Source: Desulfotignum sp. (GTDB lineage Bacteria; Desulfobacterota; Desulfobacteria; Desulfobacterales; Desulfobacteraceae). Taken from it: a stretch of DNA of 5,322 nt. Below the pieces are notes generated by a model, which was not told where the DNA came from, made no database searches, and saw nothing but the letters and a program-made list of their open reading frames with translations. Every line of letters starts with the position of its first letter. Position 1 is the stretch's first letter. Below are positions 1 to 5,322 of the stretch, in pieces. The DNA lies in the NCBI GenBank assembly GCA_021737445.1, contig JAIPDY010000221.1, positions 1-5,322 of the forward strand. Direction: 5' to 3'. Both the position numbers and the translations under genes were made by a program.

Positions 1-81
1 ATTCTGGAAACCGGAAACATCAGAATCAATGCTGTTTTTAAGAAGTCAGCTTCTTTCTGGGAGATGGAACATCTTGATTAA
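1..81 (+). CDS. 3' end of an unidentified upstream gene (partial)
   Basis: Reading from base 1, an open frame runs 26 codons to a TAA at 79-81. Its last residues are ...SASFWEMEHLD. The 5' part lies outside the window. I do not recognise the family, and 26 residues are too few to assign one. The mixed hydrophobic and charged composition would suit a normal protein C-terminus, and the stop leaves a plausible 91 bp gap before the next gene. A second frame is also open, to a stop near 123, so the choice of frame is a judgement and not proven. Confidence 0.35.
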   Translation: MLETGNIRINAVFKKSASFWEMEHLD

Positions 82-172
82 TAATATCTTTAAACAATTT
101 CGGTCACTTTGCTTATGCAACTAAAAGGGAATGCACCCATTATAACCCTTTGACAAAAAAAGAGAATACAGC

Positions 173-991
173 ATGTCATTTCTTGTTTCAGACAGCAAAA
201 AATTTGTGACAACCATTGAGGTGGTGCCCCCGGCCGGCAGTGACCCGCAGGCCCTGCTGGACAAACTGGCCGGCATTTCCCATCTGGATTTTGATGGCTT
301 CAGCGTGGCCACAAACCCGGTGGCAAAGCCCCGGATGTCGGCCATGGTGTTCTGCCATCTGTTACGCAGGAAAACCGGCAAACCATCCATTTTGCACCTG
401 ACGGTCCGGGACCACAATGTCTTAGGACTCCAGGCTGAGCTGTGGGGAGCCCTTGCCCTGGGCATTGATACCCTTATCGCCATCACCGGTGATCCGTCGG
501 CAGCCCGGCAGAAAGGGGCCTGTACCCCGGTGAATGACCTGAATGTGTACCAGCTGATCACCATGGGAAATGCGGCAGGACTCACCACGGGCGGGGTGCT
601 GGATTTCCGGCCGGAGCGCAGCGGGCTGGCAGGGGAAATCAAACGCCTGGAAAAAAAGGTGGCAGCCGGGTGCCGGTTCATCGTGACCCAGCCGGTGTAT
701 GATGAAAAAACCGCACAGACACTGGCTGATGCCTGTGCCCATCTGCCGGTGCCCAAAATCATGGGAATTCTGCCGCTATTGTCCTTTAAACATGCTTGTT
801 TCCTTAACGACAAAGTGGACGGCATCGCCGTGCCAGAACCCCTGCGCCGGGAGATGGAAACATCAGACGACCCGGTGCATACCGGCACGGTTCAGGCGAA
901 AACCATGCTGAAAACCGCAAAAAAATATTTTTCCGGTGCCTGCGTCATGCCGCCGTTTGAACGATTTGAAATCCTGGCGGACATTCTTTGA
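173..991 (+). CDS. metF: Methylenetetrahydrofolate reductase, MetF family
   Basis: This 272-residue protein is a cytoplasmic flavoprotein of the MTHFR family, which interconverts 5,10-methylene- and 5-methyl-tetrahydrofolate for methionine synthesis or, in some anaerobes, the Wood-Ljungdahl methyl branch. Visible family signs are the N-terminal TIEVVPPAG strand, where Glu16 aligns with the catalytic acid of E. coli MetF. Next come SVATNPVAKPRMS (44-56), HLTVRDHN (75-82, flavin/folate pocket), ITGDPSA (104-110), RFIVTQPVYD (168-177) and a C-terminal GACVMPPFERFEIL. The length is at the short end for single-domain MetF. The wording, especially the MPPFxRxE ending, resembles the reductase half of fused homocysteine methyltransferase/MTHFR proteins such as B. 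subtilis YitJ, but no methyltransferase domain is fused here. The start is preceded by only a weak purine-rich site (AGAGAA, 161-166). A TATAAC at 141-146 could be a -10 box but lacks a good -35. No MetV or other one-carbon gene is visible, so its metabolic direction cannot be told. The exact physiological role is inferred. Confidence 0.88.
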   Translation: MSFLVSDSKKFVTTIEVVPPAGSDPQALLDKLAGISHLDFDGFSVATNPVAKPRMSAMVFCHLLRRKTGKPSILHLTVRDHNVLGLQAELWGALALGIDTLIAITGDPSAARQKGACTPVNDLNVYQLITMGNAAGLTTGGVLDFRPERSGLAGEIKRLEKKVAAGCRFIVTQPVYDEKTAQTLADACAHLPVPKIMGILPLLSFKHACFLNDKVDGIAVPEPLRREMETSDDPVHTGTVQAKTMLKTAKKYFSGACVMPPFERFEILADIL

Positions 992-1020
992 AAAAAGCAG
1001 CCCATGGGAGGGTCACGGCA

Positions 1021-1053
1021 GAAAAATTTCCAGGCAATTCACCGCCTGCCTGG
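1021..1053 (-). terminator. Possible intrinsic terminator of the Nudix gene
   Basis: Just past the Nudix stop, CCAGGC (1030-1035) and GCCTGG (1048-1053) form a perfect 6 bp inverted repeat with a 12-base loop. A shifted 5 bp pairing with an 8-base loop is also possible. Read on the minus strand, the hairpin is followed by AAATTTTTC (1021-1029), a short T-run as expected of a rho-independent terminator. The stem is short and the T-run is interrupted, so strength is uncertain. On the plus strand no T-run follows directly, so it is a poor terminator for the convergent metF. Confidence 0.4.
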
Positions 1054-1062
1054 TGTTATAGT

Positions 1063-1611
1063 TCATACCGGTTTTTTTTGGACGATATCCTTTATTTTAA
1101 AGGGAAAATCCCGGTGCTTACGGTCATGGCAAAAATCTTTCAGGGTCTGGCGGATCGATTCAAAAGCGATATCATCCCACGGGATATCTGCCTCGCAAAA
1201 CAAGCGCACCGCCGTGCTTTCCTTGGTGGGACCAAAGTTTTCATCCATCAGCTTTGCCCGGAACATAAAATAGATCTGATGAACAAACACCAGGTTGAAC
1301 ATCCGGTAGGGTGCGATGATTTTCACTTCTGACCTTGTTTCCTCCATGGTTTCGCGCACCGCCCCGTCCTGGACCGATTCCCCGTTTTCCAGATACCCGG
1401 CCGGCAGGGTCCATTTGCCCTTTTGGGGCGCAATGTTTCTTTTGCACAACAGCACCCGGTCCCCCAGCACCGGGATACACCCCACCACCAGTTTCGGGTT
1501 TTCATAATGGACATGACCGCACCGGCCGCACACCGGCCTGACATGGTCATCATCCTCCGGTATTCTGGCTTCCATCCGGGACCCGCAGATGCTGCAATAC
1601 ACTATATCCAT
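1063..1611 (-). CDS. Nudix hydrolase with N-terminal zinc ribbon
   Basis: This 182-residue protein hydrolyses, by family, a nucleoside diphosphate linked to another moiety. The N-terminus holds a zinc ribbon with Cys6, Cys9, Cys28 and Cys31 (CSICG...CGRCGH), followed by HYENPKLVVGCIPVL, typical of this subgroup. The Nudix box spans residues 72-94: Gly72, five residues, Glu78, seven residues, Arg86-Glu87, then Glu90-Glu91, so the metal-binding glutamates are all present. The second box glycine is Arg93. From memory, substitution at this position (EEA-N-A type) is common in zinc-ribbon Nudix proteins related to plant NUDX23, so this need not mean inactivity. Those relatives cleave FAD or ADP-ribose, but the substrate here cannot be read from sequence. 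The last ~25 residues (from about 157) are basic and lie beyond the usual fold. The start is supported by AAAGGAAG six bases upstream on the minus strand. The gene converges on metF and diverges from asnO, so it is probably monocistronic, with no evident functional tie to either. Confidence 0.85.
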   Translation of the reverse strand: MDIVYCSICGSRMEARIPEDDDHVRPVCGRCGHVHYENPKLVVGCIPVLGDRVLLCKRNIAPQKGKWTLPAGYLENGESVQDGAVRETMEETRSEVKIIAPYRMFNLVFVHQIYFMFRAKLMDENFGPTKESTAVRLFCEADIPWDDIAFESIRQTLKDFCHDRKHRDFPFKIKDIVQKKPV

Positions 1612-1716
1612 TCCAGGCTTCCTTTTATTCTGACCGCCAGGTCATTTACAAAACCACTTTTCATTGCATACAGGAAAACTGCTGCCGGCACAACCCTTGA
1701 ACCCGGCGACCCCACA

Positions 1717-1745
1717 TTGACAAATTCATGCGTATCCTATATGTT
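1717..1745 (+). promoter_or_regulatory. Candidate sigma-70-type promoter for asnO-ngg
   Basis: A perfect -35 hexamer TTGACA (1717-1722) is followed after 17 bases by TATGTT (1740-1745, four of six matches to TATAAT). TATATG at 1738-1743 is an alternative with 15-base spacing. It lies in the only substantial intergenic gap and points at asnO. It predicts transcription starting near 1752 and a leader of about 118 bases. The -10 match is mediocre, which would fit a promoter needing an activator, but that is inference. Confidence 0.4.
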
Positions 1746-1808
1746 AGCTGTCATGAAAGCGACAGAAAGATACACAATTTTCTTGTTCAGCCTGCATTTT
1801 TGACCATC

Positions 1809-1831
1809 TTTGGGATTATCTGAACCCCAAA
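1809..1831 (+). other. Small inverted repeat in the predicted asnO leader
   Basis: TTTGGG (1809-1814) and CCCAAA (1826-1831) can pair as a perfect 6 bp stem around an 11-base loop, 38 bases before the asnO start codon. No T-run follows, so it is not an intrinsic terminator. It could be an operator half-site pair or an RNA structure, or simply chance. AT pairs make up half the stem, so stability would be low. Confidence 0.2.
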
Positions 1832-1869
1832 CCAATTATTAACCCGTTTCAATTTCAACAGGAGAACTT

Positions 1870-3642
1870 ATGTGCGGCATATGCGGAGAAATATTTTTCA
1901 ACAGGCAACCGATTTACGAAGATTCAGTCATCCGGATGAACCAGGCCATGGCCAGGCGGGGCCCTGATAATGAAGATATTTATCACGGCATCTGGACCCT
2001 TATGGGCCACCGCCGCCTCAAGATCATAGACCTGAGCGACCACTCCAACCAGCCCTTCATCGATCCCAAACTGGGGCTTATCATTGTGTTCAACGGTGCC
2101 ATCTACAATTACAAAACACTGAAAGAGGAACTCCATCAGAAAGGGTACACCTTTCACACCACCGGAGACACCGAGGTGATCCTCAAGGCCTTTCATGCCT
2201 GGGGTGAAGACTGTGTGCAGCACTTCAACGGCATGTTCGCCTTTGCCATATATGACCAGAACAAAGACAGGGTCTTTATGGCCAGGGACCGCCTGGGCAT
2301 AAAGCCGTTTTATTTTTACAAGACAGATGACAGTCTGCTGTTTGCCTCTTCCCTGCCGGCCCTGCTGGCCACCGGAAAAATAAAGAAACAGATTTCTGCG
2401 AAGGCCCTGCACTATTATCTGACCTTTCATTCTGTGGTGCCCGCCCCCCATACCCTGATCAGCGGTATTGAAAAACTGCCGCCCGCCACCTGGGCCTTCA
2501 TCACCCAGGACGGCACCATGACCCAAAAAACCTATTGGCAGCCCATGTATATCAGGGACAAAGAAGAGGAAAACTATACCTTTGATGACTGGAAGCAGCT
2601 GGTAACCAAAAGCCTGATGGATGCGGTCAAACGGCGCCTGGTGGCAGATGTTCCCGTGGGCGTTCTTTTGTCCGGGGGCCTGGACTCCAGTCTGGTGGTG
2701 GGGCTGCTGGCAGAGGCCGGACAAAAAGATCTGAAAACCTTTTCCATAGGCTTTGAAAGCGTGGGCGATGAGAAGGGGGATGAATTTTTATATTCAGATA
2801 TCATTGCCCGGCATTTTGCCACGGACCACAACAAAATCCAGGTGGATGCGGACCAGGTGCTGCCGTCCATGCCGGACTGCGTTACCGCCATGAGTGAACC
2901 CATGGTCTCCCATGACTGCATCGGGTTTTATCTGTTGAGCCGGGAAGTGGCCAGGCATGTCAAGGTGGTCCAGAGCGGCCAGGGAGCGGATGAAATCTTC
3001 GGTGGGTACCACTGGTATCCCCCCATGATGCAAAGCACTGACCCGGTGGCGGATTACCGGTCTGTTTTCGGGGACCGGTCCCATGAAGAATACCTGGAAA
3101 TGGTCACCCAAGCTTTTCAGAAAGAGGATTACAGCACCCAGTTTATCCGGGAGCACTTTGACATGGAAGGTGCAGACACCGCCATTGACAAGACCCTGCG
3201 CCTGGACACCATGGTGATGCTCACCGAGGATCCTGTGAAGCGGGTGGACAACATGACCATGGCCGCAAGCCTGGAAGCCAGGGTCCCGTTTCTGGACCAT
3301 GAACTGGTGGAGCTGGTGGCAAAAATACCGGCAGAACATAAAGTGGGCAGCGGCGGCAAACATATCCTCAAGGAAGCAGCCAGGGATATCATTCCCCATG
3401 AGGTGATTGACCGGCCCAAAGGGTATTTTCCCGTGCCGGCCCTCAAATACCTTAAGGGCGAATACCTGGATTTTGTCACCAATATTTTGAACACTGACGC
3501 TGCCAGGGACCGGCATATCTTCAACCGGGCCTATATCGACAGGCTGCTGGCAGATCCGGAATCCCATATCACCCCGCTGAAGGGCTCCAAGCTCTGGCAG
3601 GCGGCCCTGCTGGAATACTGGTGCCAGCAGCAGGACATCTGA
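1870..3642 (+). CDS. asnO: N-acetylglutaminylglutamine amidotransferase (asparagine-synthetase-like)
   Basis: This 590-residue, class II glutamine-dependent amidotransferase is inferred to convert N-acetylglutaminylglutamine to its C-terminal amide, the last step of NAGGN osmolyte synthesis. The N-terminal glutaminase domain (about 1-210) begins MCGICG with the Cys2 nucleophile. It has RRGPDNE (29-35), HRRLKIID (47-54), FNGAIYNY (74-81), TGDTEV (98-103) and ARDRLGIKPFY (138-148). The synthetase domain (about 240-590) carries the ATP pyrophosphatase loop LSGGLDSS (267-274), SGQGADEIFGGYHWYPP (369-385) and LEARVPFLDHELVE (468-481). Two positions differ from classical AsnB: the substrate-pocket Glu of NGE is Ala77, and the Glu of SGEG is Gln371. 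The QGADE...GYHWYPP wording is what I recall for the NAGGN enzyme rather than asparagine synthetase, and the adjacent ngg gene makes that assignment strong. The start is fixed by Cys2 after Met and by AGGAG at 1860-1864, five bases upstream. Glutamine-dependent asparagine synthetase is the main alternative and is unlikely in this context. Confidence 0.93.
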   Translation: MCGICGEIFFNRQPIYEDSVIRMNQAMARRGPDNEDIYHGIWTLMGHRRLKIIDLSDHSNQPFIDPKLGLIIVFNGAIYNYKTLKEELHQKGYTFHTTGDTEVILKAFHAWGEDCVQHFNGMFAFAIYDQNKDRVFMARDRLGIKPFYFYKTDDSLLFASSLPALLATGKIKKQISAKALHYYLTFHSVVPAPHTLISGIEKLPPATWAFITQDGTMTQKTYWQPMYIRDKEEENYTFDDWKQLVTKSLMDAVKRRLVADVPVGVLLSGGLDSSLVVGLLAEAGQKDLKTFSIGFESVGDEKGDEFLYSDIIARHFATDHNKIQVDADQVLPSMPDCVTAMSEPMVSHDCIGFYLLSREVARHVKVVQSGQGADEIFGGYHWYPPMMQSTDPVADYRSVFGDRSHEEYLEMVTQAFQKEDYSTQFIREHFDMEGADTAIDKTLRLDTMVMLTEDPVKRVDNMTMAASLEARVPFLDHELVELVAKIPAEHKVGSGGKHILKEAARDIIPHEVIDRPKGYFPVPALKYLKGEYLDFVTNILNTDAARDRHIFNRAYIDRLLADPESHITPLKGSKLWQAALLEYWCQQQDI

Positions 3643-3664
3643 ATTTAGACTATATCTGACGTTT

Positions 3665-3671
3665 AAAGGAG
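3665..3671 (+). promoter_or_regulatory. Ribosome binding site of ngg
   Basis: AAAGGAG sits seven bases before the ATG at 3679, in the 36 bp gap after the asnO stop. It is a near-perfect Shine-Dalgarno sequence and decides the ngg start. No terminator-like hairpin or promoter is seen in the gap, which supports cotranscription with asnO. Confidence 0.75.
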
Positions 3672-3678
3672 TGTTGGC

Positions 3679-5322
3679 ATGGGCAAAACCAATCACCGGC
3701 TGGAGCGCGGGTTCGGCCAGTCCCTGAGAAACTGGGAAAAGCTGGGGGGGCCGGCCACAAAAGGCATGACACCGGATGCGTTCGTGGAAATGGGATGGGG
3801 ACGGCTGGTGTTCGGCCACACCTTTGAAGACAATGCCCGCATCGTGGAAACCATGACCAGGTACGGGTATGACAGCCGGGATATCGCCATGTATATCATC
3901 GATCCCCATGTGGTGGTGTCCCTGGCCCCGGAAAAACTGTTCCTGGATCCTTCCCATACCTTCCGGCTCTGGTCCCATGACTACACCATGGACCACCGCA
4001 CCCGCAATCCCTTTGTGATCCAGCGGGTGTCCACCAGACAGGAAGCCGAGGCCATCAACAGGATTTACAGCCTCTGCCGCATGAAGGGTGCGGACCCGGA
4101 TTTTATCCTGGACAAGCGGGCCAACAAACTGCGCACCTATATGATTGCCAAGGACCTGGCCCGGGACCGGGTCATCGGCACGGTCACCGGGGTGGACCAT
4201 GTGGCCGCCTTCAACGACCCTGAAAAAGGGGCCAGCCTGTGGTCTCTGGCTGTGGATCCCCAGAGCGATTTTCCCGGTGTGGGGATCAGCCTTGTGCGGC
4301 ATCTGTGCGAACACTATTTTACAAGGGGCCGGGCCTTTGTGGATATCAGTGTCATGCATGACAACAAAAAAGCCATAGCATTGTATGAAAAGCTGGGATG
4401 CCATCGGATCCCCGTGTTCTGCATCAAACGCAAAAACCCCATTAACCAGGACCTGTATACCACCCACCAGCAATACCCAAAACTCAACCCCTATGCCAAG
4501 CTCATCGTGGATGAAGCCAAACAGCGGGGCATCCGCATTGACATTGTGGATGAAGCATTCGGGCTGTTCACTTTGACCCTGGGCAGCAAAACCATCTCCT
4601 GCAGGGAATCTTTGTCAGATTTGACCACGGCCGTTGCCATGACCAAATGTGATGACAAGCGCCTGACCCGCAAACTTCTGGCAAAACACAACATCCGGGT
4701 GCCGGAACAGATCATGTATACTGATCTTACCATTGCCGGAAAGTTCATGGAAAAACACAGGGCCGTGGTGGTCAAACCGGCCCGAGGCGAACAGGGAGAA
4801 GGCATCAGTGTGGACATCTCCCAGAAAAAAGACCTGGAAACCGCCATACAAAAGGCGAAGAATGCCTGTCCGGATGTGATCATCGAGGAGCTGGCCCCGG
4901 GACAGGACCTGCGCATCATTGTCATCAACTACGAGGTGGTGGCGGCAGCCGTCCGCAAACCACCCGTGATCAGGGGCACCGGCACCCATACCGTCAGAGA
5001 ACTTCTGAAAAAATACAACCGCCGGCGCATGGCTGCCACCGGCGGGGAAAGCCGTATTCCCATGGATGCGGAAACCCAAAGGACCCTGGGGCAAAACGAT
5101 CTGGATTATGACACCATCCTGCCCGAAGGCAAAGAGGTGGTGGTGCGCAAAACCGCCAACCTGCATACCGGCGGCACCATCCATGATGTCACCGACCAGC
5201 TGCATCCGGAACTGGTCCGGGCGGCTGTTGCGGCGGCCCGATGCCTGGAAATTCCGGTCACCGGCCTGGATTTCATGGTGCCGGATGTTGCAGGATCTGA
5301 TTATGTCATCATCGAGGCCAAA
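3679..5322 (+). CDS. ngg: N-acetylglutaminylglutamine synthetase, GNAT/ATP-grasp fusion (3' end cut by window)
   Basis: An open frame of 548 codons runs off the window without a stop. By family, the enzyme acetylates glutamine from acetyl-CoA and ligates a second glutamine with ATP to give N-acetylglutaminylglutamine, the substrate of AsnO. Residues 1-110 match no domain I recognise. Residues ~112-250 form a GNAT acetyltransferase, with SLAVDPQSDFPGVGISLVRH (189-208) as the acetyl-CoA loop region and MHDNKKAIALYEKLGC (226-241) as the second conserved motif. Residues ~318-548 are an ATP-grasp ligase: KCDDKRLTRKLLAKHNIRVPE (323-343), VVVKPARGEQGEGI (363-376, ATP-binding Lys366 and flexible Gly-rich loop), VIIEELAPGQDLRI (400-413), RKTANLHTGGTIHDVTD (490-506) and TGLDFMV (528-534). 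The ligase half resembles cyanophycin synthetase and the glutathione-synthetase part of GshAB. Those enzymes lack a GNAT domain, so the fusion is distinctive. Probably only a few dozen residues are missing. The gene forms an operon with asnO. Confidence 0.92.
   Translation, partial: MGKTNHRLERGFGQSLRNWEKLGGPATKGMTPDAFVEMGWGRLVFGHTFEDNARIVETMTRYGYDSRDIAMYIIDPHVVVSLAPEKLFLDPSHTFRLWSHDYTMDHRTRNPFVIQRVSTRQEAEAINRIYSLCRMKGADPDFILDKRANKLRTYMIAKDLARDRVIGTVTGVDHVAAFNDPEKGASLWSLAVDPQSDFPGVGISLVRHLCEHYFTRGRAFVDISVMHDNKKAIALYEKLGCHRIPVFCIKRKNPINQDLYTTHQQYPKLNPYAKLIVDEAKQRGIRIDIVDEAFGLFTLTLGSKTISCRESLSDLTTAVAMTKCDDKRLTRKLLAKHNIRVPEQIMYTDLTIAGKFMEKHRAVVVKPARGEQGEGISVDISQKKDLETAIQKAKNACPDVIIEELAPGQDLRIIVINYEVVAAAVRKPPVIRGTGTHTVRELLKKYNRRRMAATGGESRIPMDAETQRTLGQNDLDYDTILPEGKEVVVRKTANLHTGGTIHDVTDQLHPELVRAAVAAARCLEIPVTGLDFMVPDVAGSDYVIIEAK

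Noticed and set aside
40..55. AAGAAG-TCAG-CTTCTT hairpin considered as a terminator
   Set aside because: No T-run follows on either strand, and it falls inside the probable coding end of the upstream gene.
150..155. TTGACA just upstream of the metF start, considered as a -35 box
   Set aside because: A -10 box at normal spacing would fall at or inside the metF start codon, so it cannot drive metF as annotated.
121..888. A 255-codon minus-strand open frame over metF
   Set aside because: It overlaps nearly the whole of a clearly recognisable MTHFR gene and is rich in Ser, Arg and Pro, as shadow frames usually are.
1686..1700. Possible sigma-54 promoter (CGGCAC, five bases, TTGA) upstream of asnO
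   Set aside because: The nearly invariant GC of the -12 element is absent (TTGA instead of TTGC), so the match is not convincing.
1924..2724. A 266-codon minus-strand open frame inside asnO
   Set aside because: It is antisense to conserved glutaminase and PP-loop motifs, with a composition typical of a shadow frame and no ribosome site or recognisable domain.
2794..4473. A 559-codon open frame on the minus strand spanning the asnO/ngg junction
   Set aside because: It lies antisense to two well-supported genes. Its translation is low-complexity in His, Gly, Pro and Val and shows no family motif, so it is a codon-bias shadow.

Overview
The window holds four recognisable protein genes and the probable tail of a fifth. 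The most informative part is a two-gene unit on the + strand (1870-5322). It encodes an asparagine-synthetase-like amidotransferase (asnO) followed by a GNAT/ATP-grasp fusion enzyme (ngg). Together these match the known pathway for the osmoprotectant dipeptide N-acetylglutaminylglutamine amide (NAGGN), described in Sinorhizobium and Pseudomonas. This is an established system rather than a new one. What deserves a second look is the host background, a few active-site substitutions and the promoter/leader region.

Layout: 1-81 is probably the 3' end of an unidentified + strand gene. 173-991 (+) is a compact methylenetetrahydrofolate reductase of the MetF family. It converges on a zinc-ribbon Nudix hydrolase at 1063-1611 (-), and the 71 bp between them contains a hairpin that could terminate the Nudix transcript. 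The Nudix gene and asnO diverge from a 258 bp intergenic region that carries a consensus-like -35 box (TTGACA) and a small hairpin in the predicted asnO leader. asnO (1870-3642) and ngg (3679 to the window end, still open) are 36 bp apart, each with a good Shine-Dalgarno site, so they are almost certainly cotranscribed. In the inferred pathway, Ngg acetylates and joins two glutamines using acetyl-CoA and ATP, and AsnO then amidates the C-terminus. In known clusters an M42-family peptidase gene often follows, which would lie beyond this window.

Organism: the window looks bacterial, moderately GC-rich, with ordinary Shine-Dalgarno sites and Gram-negative-type genes. The overall style (protein wording, spacing and codon choice) reminds me of a marine sulfate-reducing deltaproteobacterium such as Desulfobacteraceae. 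That is only an impression, because nothing here is taxon-diagnostic. No RNA genes, insertion sequences, CRISPR arrays or attachment sites were seen.
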